DNA from: Flammula alnicola
Lineage: Eukaryota; Basidiomycota; Agaricomycetes; Agaricales; Strophariaceae
Direction of reading: 5' to 3'
DNA length: 64,000 bases
NCBI GenBank assembly: GCA_015499995.1
Contig: JADNRV010000082.1
Coordinates: 175,687-239,686 of the forward strand
The notes under the pieces are model-generated. The model ran no database searches, was not told where the DNA came from, and saw only the letters and a program-made list of their open reading frames with translations. Of the stretch, positions 11,894-22,232 are shown piece by piece. The position numbers were made by a program, and so were the translations under genes. How positions within the stretch are numbered: position 1 is the first letter of the stretch; the number at the start of each line of letters is the position of its first letter.

Positions 11894-12874
11894 ATATTGA
11901 TCAAGAAGATAGATGTACCCCTTTGTTTGTTCGCTGCCAAGGTTCTCGAAAATGGGATATGTGATTATCATTTGTTTTATCGCTATTTCGTTAGTGCTAT
12001 TGGCCCTCTCCTTGCATGAATTTCTTTGCCATCTTGACTGTTTGAAAGGGTGGTCCCTGCGAATGAGCGAGGCATGCGTGAGGATCCTGTTTCCTTCTGA
12101 TACGTACATGGGCGCTTATGTAGCTTCTGTGCCGCCCACGATGCGCTCAACTTATGGTTCGTTGTTCACATTACCGCGATTCTTGGCCAACGAGTTGGAC
12201 GCCCACGAGAATCATTTGGGGAACTCGCGACTGGAGGGTTGTCTTCTCGCGTTTCTTTTGTCCGTGGCCATGCGCGTGCAATACGCATCAGAACTGGTCC
12301 CCTCTAAACTTACAATGAGCCTGCGGCCTTGAGGTGCGGAGCATACCCTGTCGTTGTCCCTTATCCCTACCACGAGTCCTTATTTTTCTTCTTTATCTCA
12401 CAATGACCGATAGGTATTGTCTAGTCTGCCGCGTGCACGGCGAAAATTCTCGACGAGACAGTGGAGATGTGCGGCGCATCCCGCTCAAGAACAAGGTACT
12501 TCCGTTCTCGTCAATGGTGCTACTTCGTCTGATGCTTGTTGCGCGGACATGTGTATGAAGGACAAGACGCGAGATGGTTTCTTTTGTTAAGCGTGGTGTT
12601 GTCAATCGGAAAGCTTAATCGACGCCGCGGTCCAAGGCAAACGCGATGTTGCCAAAAGGCATGCCTTTTCCCCGCGTCCTCTGAATAGGCGCTCATGACG
12701 TTCTTGGTCGAAAATTTCATTCTCATTTACGTCTGATAATTGTAGATATCGCACGACGCGTCAGATTGGGCGAGGTATAAAAGGATGACTGGCGTCAGGA
12801 CCTCCTCCAGACAGACGTACTTCCTTCCCCACTATTGACGTTTGCAAAGAAAAAGACGTTCACAAACCGTTAGC
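11894..12874. other. Intergenic; weak membrane-like frame, no supported gene
   Basis: A plus-strand frame at 11913-12332 encodes a hydrophobic stretch, but it shows no family features and begins just after the DUF1479 stop. I treat it as 3' UTR or chance. The right part contains the TATA box of the BTB gene. Confidence 0.4.
12776..12783 (+). promoter_or_regulatory. TATA box of the BTB gene
   Basis: TATAAAAG lies 92 bp upstream of the ATG at 12875, at a suitable distance for a core promoter followed by a short 5' leader. It is the clearest TATA element noticed in the window. Confidence 0.6.
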
Positions 12875-14286
12875 ATGTCAACCTCAACCTCTGACCCGTT
12901 TAAACAATTCGAACACCATCCCCAATATTATATATCAGACGGTAACCTATATTTGCTGGTGCGTTAGAATCCTTCCACTCTCTCTTCATTTTTGCTTTGG
13001 AAGGCTCAGGAGGGCAATAATTAGGTCGATAACGTTTTATTTCGAGTTCATAGCTTTTTTTTCGAGCGCGACTCAGCAAAGTTCAGAGAAATTCTGGACG
13101 CCCCAGTCGCTCCGAATCAGCCTCGTCCGGGCTGCAGCGAAGCCAAGCCCATCTTAATAGAGCATAGCAGCCCCTCCGAATTTGCGAAGTTCTTGTGGGT
13201 GTTCTACAACCCGTAAGCATTCCCTCTATCCCTCCTTTTTCCTCGCGTGACGACAAATTCCTCAGGACGTATTCTGTCTACACTGCCACTGTGCCCGAAT
13301 GGACTTCCATACTCAAGACCGCTTGCGAGTACGAGTTTGTCGAGGTGCAACATCTTGCCATCCGCGGGCTGCAGTCATGCGAACTTTCGACTGTGGAACG
13401 AATCCGCATCTATCAACTCTACGACGCAGACCCGAAATATATTGTCCCTCTGTATATCAAAATGTGCATGCGCGACGAGGCGCCTACAAATGAAGAAGTA
13501 AAACACATGGGAAGCGAGACCTCCCTCCTTATTTTCCGTCTCCGCGAAAGCCTGCGTTCTCGAGCAGGTAACGGAGGAAAAAGTCCGCTCCCAGCCGGTG
13601 TCGATGAAGAAGACGCCTTGGATGCTGTTTGCGATTTCCTTGGCGTCGATAGTTCGCGTATTCAAATATCAGGTGCTCCGGTGACTTTCCCCTACAGAAT
13701 AATATCTTACAGCAATACTGATGCTACCGTCTTAAAGTTTCATCGTCTACCAGCAAGCCTGACAAGGGGAAGGGCCCGGGACATACCATTCTCAATGGGA
13801 AGAATGGCTCCACAGACACGCAGAAGGCAGCCAAGTCTGGACACGGCAACACGTGAGGCCTACGTCTATGGTGATTATCTCTGTCATGGATTGGAGGAGT
13901 GCAGACCGGTAGCTCCTGGTAATGTAACCAATTTATCTATTTGGGACTGCAATTTACTAAAGCGTTCTTTTTTTCTTGTAGCCGCCGCGGAGGACGATGT
14001 CGCTGACCAAACGATTCCTGGGCACTTTGAAGTTGGGAAAGAAGATGTGAAATATTTCAATATCGACACCGCGGGCTCTGGACGGCCCAAACATCACCCA
14101 CACACTGTCGTCGTTCACTCGAATGGCGGCTCGGGGTGTCTTCATGGTGCTACCGGTCCGAACATTCCTTTTCTTGGTCGCGACATCTTGGACCCTTATT
14201 CTTTTTTGTATACTGAAATGTACGCACATCAACCACCTCGTCTGAACCAACTCTTGGAATTTTGTATGATTTTGTATGACTTTTAA
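12875..14286 (+). CDS. BTB/POZ domain protein
   Basis: Exons 12875-12958, 13025-13212, 13266-13918 and 13982-14286 give 409 residues. The first three exons assemble the fungal BTB fold: YYISDGNLYLL, then VDNVLFRVHSFFFERDS (the conserved buried Asp/His-Arg segment), REILDAP, ILIEHSSPSEFAKFLWVFYNP and, after the next intron, WTSILKTACEYEFVEVQHLAI. This is the large agaricomycete family of 'BTB domain-containing' proteins. BTB domains dimerise or bind Cullin-3; no partner can be named. Beyond residue 200 the sequence is low in conserved features. The last intron, 13919-13981, is 63 nt with good fungal signals (GTAATG, a TTACTAAAG branch site, a T-rich tract and TAG), but it is divisible by three and open, so both forms could be translated. 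Confidence 0.8.
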
Positions 14287-15116
14287 CTTGAACGCAAACT
14301 TGCTTTGACGCGACGGGTGAACTGGTTCAGTAAAGATTACATAATTGCGAGCGCAGCGAGCAATCATTAATCATTCTCTAAGGGCAGCTGAGTCGGATGT
14401 AAACAAATACAATTGTTGACACGTTTCCGTTTGGCGGGACCATGTTAAATAGTGAATACCGCAGTCAATACTGGGTATTTTTGCTTGGGATTCCGACAGC
14501 AGCTGTAGACTGCAATGGCATGTATCATTATGCAAAAAAATTGGGATTTGGGCATCTCTACAAGCTGAGCCTCCTACAAGATCGTTGCTGCAAGGTCCGG
14601 CTTCACCCGACGACCCGGGCCGGCGGAACTCACCCTGGGATGGCGAAGCGAGCTGCCCCCGCAGGTGGCGGATACGTAATAATTCTGAACCAAAACGTCA
14701 GCTTGCAATACGGCCTCTCATAGTCCCCACCAAGACAACCTCCGCTCAGGCTCTTGGAAATCTTATTTCTCTAGCGCGAGTCTGTTGGCAAACCTATCGT
14801 CCACCTTTGCTCGATCTATCGCATCGCCTCTTGAATATGGATACAAAATGTTGTGCGTCGAGGACGCGTGGAGGCTGTCCTGACAGTTTTGTCAGGACTC
14901 AGGGTTACCGGTTCCGCCAATATGTCATGCGACCATAGATGAGTTGACGGAGTGAGTGTTATCTAATATCACACATCTCACTACTTAAATCATAACGAAG
15001 CCGAAAACTATGCAAAATAAACCACCCAATTTCCGACGACGGACACGATATTAGTGAGCCCAAAAATTTCTGCTTTCTCTGCATGAAGTTTACGCATTAT
15101 TCATCTTGGGAAGATT
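14287..15116. other. Intergenic, no gene seen
   Basis: Small overlapping frames only. There are no splice-supported exons and no terminal repeats that I could find. Confidence 0.45.
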
Positions 15117-16050
15117 ATGGAAAGCGCAAATGATAGTGCAGAGCCAATAGCTTCAGTATCCCACTCAGGCAAAGTATCGTTGGTGGCGATTGCTAGATCC
15201 ACACTCCAGAAAATAGAGGAAGGAAGTTACGAGCTCAATGGCATCGCATATACTCTCAAAGACGCGGTCGAAGTCACTGACGAAAATACCTTGTTGTACC
15301 CGGACGATTTAGACCTGTCAGAGTGGGCTTCAAAAGCACCCAGCTCCGAGGTTACCGACTCATCTTCGGGTGTTCAAGTCGCTGTTTCGGAAGCTTCGAC
15401 ATTATCTGGAGCTCGTTCGTTGAAGGAATTGCTGGATTCGATGGAAAAAATTATCTTTCGACCGCCTTCAACAACCTTTTTACTTATATCATTCAAAGGA
15501 AGAGTCCATCGCGCGCTCATCGACGATGTATCCCAGTTTGACAACAGAAACTGTCCAACCGTTTTACCAGTCCCACAAAAAGAACCCCAAGAACGGATAC
15601 TACAGCCACGCAATGATATACTCTCCTCGCGTTTTACTCCTTCGCTCTCATGACGGCGAATGGATGGCACCCGTCGAGGTCGATATTGTTACTAGTCCCG
15701 CAGTGAACGCAGGCACGGTGCGGAACCATCTCCACAAAATCGATAGCGAAGACGAGAGCGAAGTGGATGCGACCATGAAGGAGAGGATGGCCAGAATCCT
15801 ATACTTGTTTGAGCGGCATGGAGTTAGGAACCTCGTCTTGGGAAGCTTTGGGACGGGGGCGTTCAGGAACAGAGTCGAGCTTGTCGCAGGGATTTGGAAG
15901 GAGCTGTTGGTCTCAGAAGATGCGCGCTTCAAGTGTTCGTTTGTCCGGATTGTGTTTGCGATCCTCGGGGAGGCAACCTTCAAGGTGTTTGAAACGACTT
16001 TCTCGGGTAATGAGGGGATCAAGTTCAAGATGGGATCAGGCGAATTGTGA
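15117..16050 (+). pseudogene. Broken second copy of the microbial-type PARG gene
   Basis: This is a paralogue of the gene at 5577-6579. The first part aligns residue by residue (ARSTLQKIEEGSYELNGIAY; STLSGARSLKELLDS). The second part, readable from about 15490 in another frame, starts EESIARSSTMYPS and continues through LVLGSFGTGAFRNR to 16050. Between them, at about 15445-15450, a stretch of roughly 75 bp present in the other copy is missing. It contained NFASAKNPGGGF..Q, the catalytic GGG loop, and the 5' splice site. The intron remnant and its acceptor (TTCAAAG, ending near 15495) survive with no GT donor between 15400 and 15495. The two halves are therefore in different frames and no splice can join them. 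Apart from this deletion both halves are open, which implies recent loss. Translation from ATG 15526 of a truncated C-terminal piece is conceivable but would lack the catalytic loop. Confidence 0.85.
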
Positions 16051-16917
16051 ACACCCGGTTCTTAATTTTCGCCACAAGCTCCGCCTGCTTTCAATGCGAT
16101 TCAATATTTTATGTGAGCTTCATGCCACCACGCTTCACGGCTGAATGCACTCTCACCCGACACCTCTAGCTCCTGTGTTATCCTTATTGGCGTATTTTAT
16201 TCCCCCCGAGGAATGTATAGTGCTGGATGATAAATGAGTAGTTCGCTTTGAAGACAGTTTTCGATGCATTCAAATTTAAGAGACTGCTCGGAGCAACATG
16301 ACCCATCCCACGCCAAGATGTGACGCTTAGCAAGCAGAGTCAATGGTGATTAAAAGGCATTCCTTGTTTCTTGCCAACCAGTACCCTTATCTCGTTGCCC
16401 TCATTTCAGGTATCGTTGGCTTTTCATATATCTTCATGAAGTATACAACAGATATAGACCAGCATGCGGATGTCAAATACCTACCTAAGGTGCGTTTATT
16501 TCCTGATAACGCCGAGAATACGTGACCCAAAAATCTGCTTATCGCGCGATCGCATTTCCATCTTCATAGGTCTTCAGAGTCGAGGCCGACCTGCTCCTCG
16601 TTGCACTACTGTGATCGTTCGGCTCGCTTCCCTTACAGTCGTGGACTTCTACTCATTGGTCAAGGCCAGGTCGACAGGTGGACTATTTGTTATCCTTTGT
16701 CTCGTTCTGACGCCGCATTGGATCTTTTCGTCAACGGAGCAGCCTGCACGACGCTACTGGTATCAATTGTTCTTGACCACGACCATCTCCATCTGCTCAT
16801 CTCCTGGTGCACCTGAAGGAGAGACATTGCCTTCAAGGAAGCTTCTGAGCCACACTATCACGACGGCAAAATACGCCGCAAAGGCATCGCGCTGGTCTAC
16901 TCGTGTCATATCGACAG
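16051..16917. other. Intergenic; possible membrane-protein relic
   Basis: An ATG frame at 16343-16489 encodes a hydrophobic segment (YLVALISGIVGFSYIFMKY) ending before a GTGCGT donor. A candidate continuation starts at about 16570 (FRVEADLLLVALL) but soon hits a stop, with hydrophobic frames continuing in other registers. It could be a decayed membrane-protein gene; I do not recognise the family and do not annotate it as coding. Confidence 0.3.
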
Positions 16918-18215
16918 ATGGCACGCAGTTTGCGGTTAGCAAGGGTGCAACGCAATTTGCTGATTTGCATGGCCCTGTTCATAACGATCACAGTGTTAGT
17001 AGCATCGGAGTATCACGTCCGCGCGACATTGCTGTATCACTTGACGAGCTATACGACTCCCCGTCGTAGCTCAACGCGCAGGCCACAGTCACTATCCGAT
17101 AGCAGCAGCAGCCCCTCGCGCATTCTTATCGTCTCGGCCTTTCTCCCCGTTCCGCAAGCGAACAGGCCTCCAGAAGCTTATCTCGCGTGGCTCACCCCCT
17201 TCCTCAGGCCTATATTACCCCGACATATATTTTTACACCACCCCGACCTTGCGCCTTCGATTGGCTCAGCACGTGGACCCGGCCTGCCATTGGTAGTCGA
17301 TACGTCTTTTGCGTCGCCGTTCGATATACCGCCGTTGAAACGAAGGGAGGTCGTGTACGGCCAGATGCACAAGCTGGATGAAGAGCGCGCTATCTCGTCC
17401 CCGGAACTGTATGCTTGCGGAATGCGAAGCCATTCTTTGTCGAACATGCCATCAAATCGATGAAGGCAGAGTACGACTATGTTTTTTGGAATGATGCGGA
17501 CAGTTTTAGAGACGAGCATGGTTATACTACCTGGCCTGACCCAGCGCGGATACAGAGAGTATGGGAGCAGGGCACCAATCTGACTGGGACGGAAAAGAAA
17601 GATTTGATATTCTTCCCAGTGGTGAACCCCCTTCCGAAGAACATGGCATCCTGGGTGGAAGATTCTGGGCCCATAAGTTCCGACTTTAGTGGAGGTACGC
17701 TGCTTGTTCCTATTCAGCCCATAATTATTAAATAAAGTTCATATTTTCATACAGGCTCTTTCTTCGGTGGTCCACCTGCTGCCATGGCCTGGTTCTCGAG
17801 GCCTTTACTCATACCATGACCACTTCCTACCCTCGGCTACTTCACAGGAAGGATGAGACGATATACAACGCGCTTCTCCTCCTCTTTCCTTCACGATTCA
17901 TCACCGTCTGGCCATACGACCCATTGCACCCGCTCTAAGCGGCCTCGCACCCAGCTTCATGAGACTTGGATACCTCGGCGCGTGTGGTCCAGACAGGTAC
18001 TACTACCAGTGGTGGTTGAGCAATAGAGAGACGAGGGACAAGATGAGGATTGGTGGATGGCGCACGGTCCAGAGCCGGAAGGCGGGGTGTGGTGGAAGAT
18101 CAAAGTACCCTGTCGGTTTACGCGGACTCTAGGGATTGAGGGACTACTGCAGAGAGGCTTTGGCTCTGGCTGGAAGCCGCCTATAGCGACTATCGAGAAG
18201 CCTAGTCGGACATGG
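16918..18215 (+). pseudogene. Decayed glycosyltransferase-like type II membrane protein
   Basis: The frame opens at ATG 16918 with a short basic tail, a hydrophobic segment (LLICMALFITITVLVAS), a Ser-rich linker and RILIVSAFLPVPQANRPPEAY. It then shows blocks of an agaricomycete family of predicted Golgi-type glycosyltransferase-like proteins: FDIPPLKRREVVYGQMHKLD, YDYVFWNDADSFRDEHGY with a DxD-like Asp pair, WPDPARIQRVWEQG and GSFFGGPPAAMAWF. Near the end it has YYYQWWLSNRETRDKM. These blocks lie in different frames. A shift occurs near 17411 (LYA..NAKPFF), another just after AMAWF near 17796, and at least one more near 17860. One normal intron (17695-17757) remains recognisable. With several independent shifts I call it a pseudogene. 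The family assignment comes from memory of conserved blocks, and the enzymatic role is inferred only. Confidence 0.7.
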
Positions 18216-18862
18216 TAATTATATCTACAGTTGGCATTTGAGTCAATGGACGTGTCTATCTGGTGGACTTCAACACACATAACTATACTGTACTATTCCT
18301 TTCTGGTCTGCTTTATAACCCATGCACCTACTCAGTATATCATTTAGAATTTCGGACGCTGCCTTTCTTTGCACTAGAGAACTCCGCTTTCGCTACGATT
18401 TACACGACTATAGAAGTAAAATACCGTCCCTTGGCCATTAATACTTATGCTATTCATGCCTTCATTGCTGGCATCGAAATTACGGCGATGCACCAGCGAG
18501 CGAGCGAGGAGCAGTTGGATGAGATCGATGTCTGAATTGCAAGATTCTCTTCGTATAGATAGAACTTCCAGATATGAAGGGTTGGGTAGAGATTATCGAA
18601 AAACAGGTGGCGCAGACTCAGTCGCGGTCCTATGCCGACGTCTTTGCTGGAATCGCGGATGCATAGCCTCCAACGACGACAAGGAAGAAAGCAGGTCGAT
18701 AATGTTGCGTTGCTGGGAGACAAAGTACTAGTGGAGCGAGAGATTTTCTAGGAGCATCCGGAGCGGTTCCGGATTTAGAATTTTCAGTAGGATTTTCGCC
18801 GTTCGGCGGAAACTCAATAGTGCAAAAATACCAGGACCTTTCCCCTACGCGTTGCATCGCCA
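18216..18862. other. Intergenic, no gene seen
   Basis: This lies between the decayed glycosyltransferase-like gene and MDM35. Overlapping short frames on both strands show no family features. Confidence 0.45.
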
Positions 18863-19228
18863 ATGTCCCAAAGTCTATCCCCAGAATGCACTCCACTCAA
18901 GCAAAAATATGACTCTTGCTTCAACTCTTGGTTTGAAGGCTACTTAGATCCCGCAGTAGCTGCATCGAATCCAGCAGGGGCACAGGCAGCGCACTCGAAG
19001 AAGAAAGCTGACGAATTTAACCAGAAATGCGGGAGTGTGTGGGAGCAGTATAAGACTTGTGTCCAGGTGCGTACCACGCCGTAAACTAGTAGAAGTGGAT
19101 CCTAAAATGCCATCTTTTTGTGTCCAAAGCAAGCAGTAAAAGACAAAGGTCTAGATAAACTACTCCAACAAGCCCGAGAAGAAAACCCTCTTATCGATCC
19201 CATACCTCCTCGAGCTCATAACACTTGA
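18863..19228 (+). CDS. MDM35: Mdm35/TRIAP1-like twin CX9C mitochondrial protein
   Basis: Two exons (18863-19066 and 19130-19228) encode 100 residues. The protein has two CX9C motifs, C-TPLKQKYDS-C near residue 10 and C-GSVWEQYKT-C around residue 55, framing FNSWFEGYL. This is the signature of the Mdm35/TRIAP1 (UPF0203) family. These proteins are imported into the mitochondrial intermembrane space by the Mia40 disulfide relay. There they pair with Ups/PRELI proteins to shuttle phosphatidic acid or phosphatidylserine between the membranes. The C-terminal AVKDKGLDKLLQQARE is also characteristic. The length fits (about 80-100 residues). The single intron sits right after the second motif. It is intact, although genes on both sides carry lesions. 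The next gene, an MFS transporter, starts 214 bp downstream on the same strand. Confidence 0.93.
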
Positions 19229-19442
19229 ACTTTATTGAACTATTTATTATCTTACAACTCCTCGATAAGTAAATGTGTAGGGAACTCAAGGTAATGAAAT
19301 TTTATGCTATGTTGCGTTTTTTCTCAATTTCAAGCAAATATAAGGAAGGGATTCGGCTACTGGCAGGCCCGGCTAGTGTGAAGATGAATATTTATATACG
19401 ACGGAAGCAACTCAGGTCCGTTCTTCTCAACCACCACCTAGT

Positions 19443-21363
19443 ATGGGCCGAAATGATTATGAAGCATTAACAGTCGTAGATGATCCAAGTGCTGGCCTCC
19501 TACGCGAAGGGGGGAACGAGGAAGTACAAAGTGGCCAAAGGACTCTTTCGAAGAAACAGGAAACAGCAGCTCGAGCACAGTTCTATGCTCTGTGTTGGTC
19601 GTTATTCCTTATCGGATGGAGTGACGGTTCGACTGGACCTCTTCTCCCTCGAATCCATCAAGTTTACAATGTGGGTTAATCTTTCCGTCTCCAGTCAATG
19701 AAACTAACCCCATTTCTAGGTCGAGTTTGATGCTCTTTCGTGGATCTTCATATTGGCATGTTCTGTAGGTGTCTACCTGCAGCTTTTAAACGTACCCTCG
19801 AACGTCAGTCCAGGGGCTTGTTTTCGGGGCATTGGTTAACATGCCATTGGGTGACAGATTCGCCCTTGGGAAGGTAAAGGTGAAACTTTTTGTGCTCCAT
19901 CATATCACATCAACTGGTCCACGTTCAGATTCTCGTCCTAGCCGCCCTTTTTCAGGCTGCGGCTTTCGCTATCCAGTCGTCAGCTCTGCCGTATCCTCTG
20001 TTCGTCGTGTCCTTTGCCGTCGGGGGAATTGGGATTGCAGTACAAGTGAGTTAAACAATCACAAGGTGTTGATTGGAATCTCCACTTCAACGTTATTCCG
20101 ATTCCCAGGACGCACAGGCGAATGCTTTCATCGCGATAGTCCGAAATGATGGTGAAAAAAAGATGGGGCTTCTGCACGCTGCCTACGGTAAATGAAAAAA
20201 CCCTGTCAGAATTTGTGTTTGCTCAGTGATGGTTTCGTCTAGGTCTCGGCGCACTAGTTGCACCTCTCTCTGCAACGCAATTTGCACAGATGACACACTG
20301 GTCATATCACTATCTCGTTTCCCTTGTACTCGCAATTTCCAATGCATCGATCCTCGCCATCGTCTTCCGGTTCAAAGACCAGGATAGTATGTATGATTTC
20401 TGTCTCGCAACATTCCAGATATGAATGTTGATATATTGATAGCATCCTTAATCCAGGCAGGAGAGATTATACCTGAGAAATCTGACGTTGAAGAAGGTAA
20501 TAAGTATGGTCAACTTTTACGCCTTAAGGCTGTGCACCTTCTCGCGCTCTTCCTGCTCGTGTACATCGGAGTGGAAGTTACGATTGGTGGTAAGAGAGAC
20601 CCGTCTACTTGTCTTATTTATGTTTGATTTGAATTTTACGACGCAGGATGGACTGTGATGTTCATGGTGGTTGTACGTGGAGGGGGTCCACTTTCCGGTT
20701 ATATTTCTTCTGGATTCTTTGGCGGTATGTCGATGCCATGCGTGGAAGACCATTCAATCAAACTGACTGAACCGCGTTAAATAGGCTTGACCCTGGGTCG
20801 CGTCGTGCTACTTTGGGTCAACAAGAAGGTGCTCTATTCATTTGTACCGGCTGGTACTCTCACTCAGACCGCCAACCAACAACTATAGATAGGCGAAGTC
20901 CGTGTCATATACGTATACACTGTTCTTGTCATTTTGTGAGTCCGTATCGCTAGTCTTGTCACGATGTACTTACCTTCTCCTCCCTCTCATTAGACTGCAG
21001 TTCGTGGTCTGGCTCGTCCCGTCGCTCATAGCAGATCCATCGCCGTCTCTTTCATCGGCATGCTTCTCGGGCCGATGTACCCCATCGCTATAAGTCACGC
21101 ATCACGTATCATACCTCGCTCGCTCGTTACTGGCGCCATAGGATGGATGACCGCGTGTGGTGCAGCTGGTAGTGCCCTGCTCCCCTTTTTGACAGGGACG
21201 ATGGCTTCGAAATTTGGGATTGGGAGTTTGCAACCTGTGTACGTTGTCATCTTAATTTGCATAGCACGCTGAGGCGGGAAGAACTGATTTTTTTTGATTC
21301 TTTAGGTTGGTAGTCATGATGGTATTGATGGGCGCTGTGTGGGCTATGGTGCCAAAGGCATGA
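19443..21363 (+). CDS. MFS transporter, with a probable one-base frameshift
   Basis: Twelve exons: 19443-19670, 19720-19764, 19814-19873, 19929-20045, 20109-20187, 20243-20386, 20443-20589, 20647-20724, 20785-20828, 20889-20935, 20994-21238 and 21306-21363, about 430 residues. It is a polytopic major facilitator, resembling the fungal branch near the FHS/BSC6-type sugar-transporter-like proteins. Early segments are FYALCWSLFLIGWSDGSTGPLLPRI and SGLVFGALVNMPLGDRFALGK, a variant of the MFS loop 2-3 motif. Later come WTVMFMVVVRGGGPLSGY and the C-terminal helices MLLGPMYPIAISHASR and TGAIGWMTACGAAGSALLPF. In exon 11 the frame breaks near 21029: LQFVVWLVPSLIAD is followed one base out of register by SIAVSFIGMLLG. 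All other junctions fit, so a single missing base (GATCC for GATTCC) is the simplest explanation. As written, the protein would end early. The substrate is unknown. Confidence 0.8.
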
Positions 21364-22232
21364 CAGTCGTCATCGTGCTGTTTTACTTGTGTCTCCGGAG
21401 AAACCTTGTGGGAACTGCTACTTATCAAATCGCTGGCGAAAACTGCTCACTCCTCGGAAAGATTGTGAATTATTTTGTGCGTCAAGGGCAAAAATTCGGT
21501 ACCAGTCCATTGAAGAATAAGGCGCCTTCGGGCTCGAAGTTGTTAAGAAATCTTAGCAGCGGCAGTCGTAATCGGTGACTCATAATACATGATTCGGAGG
21601 GGTCAAAAAGAAAAACATAATACTTCCGGAAATCTGAATTGAAGTAGACTTTGAGTACTTAGACTATCTTCCTTCCCTTCCTTCCGAATTAACCTATGAC
21701 TTATCTGGAGTAGCCGTGTCTTCTCGTGGCATAAATAAAGATGGTATAGGCGCCATGAGCGACCGTGTGAAATTAAATTTTGAAAACCTGTCGTTCAAGC
21801 TGTGTACGCATTCTGTTCCCACTCTTTTCTTGCTCTCTTCTCCGCATTTTCGTCCATATCTGCATACACGAACTTTCGCAAGACAACGAAATGGCTTTAC
21901 GTTCAGTCTCAGAGCTTTCAATTTATTACCAAGACATCCTTGTAGAATGTTTGTTTCGGACCGAAACGGGTTTTGGGCCCGATGGTATGCTTCACTATTG
22001 CTATTTGCGTGAAGGCGCTTGTTTTAACAATAGTTCTTAGATCCAAAACTTACAAATAAGCTTCCCCGCTGTCTGTGAACCGCAAAAGAAGTTACACGCT
22101 GTTTCAAATCGTGAGTTCCCTTTCGCCCGCAATGGTACCTTGATCGATGATTCGATTTTGTAATCATGGAGTCTACTATATAACTGCACCTTCCTTTGAT
22201 TGACCAACAGCATCTATCTGCCTCCCCCTCGT
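21364..22232. other. Intergenic, no gene seen
   Basis: Between the MFS and dynamin-like genes. A frame at 21780-22040 is unrecognised and lacks support. The last part is the dynamin gene's leader. Confidence 0.4.

Noticed and set aside
11913..12332. Hydrophobic plus-strand frame after the DUF1479 gene
   Set aside because: Starts 20 bp after a stop codon, no splice or family support; most likely 3' UTR or chance.
21339..21578. Frame overlapping the MFS 3' end
   Set aside because: It is a shifted reading of the last MFS exon plus 3' UTR.
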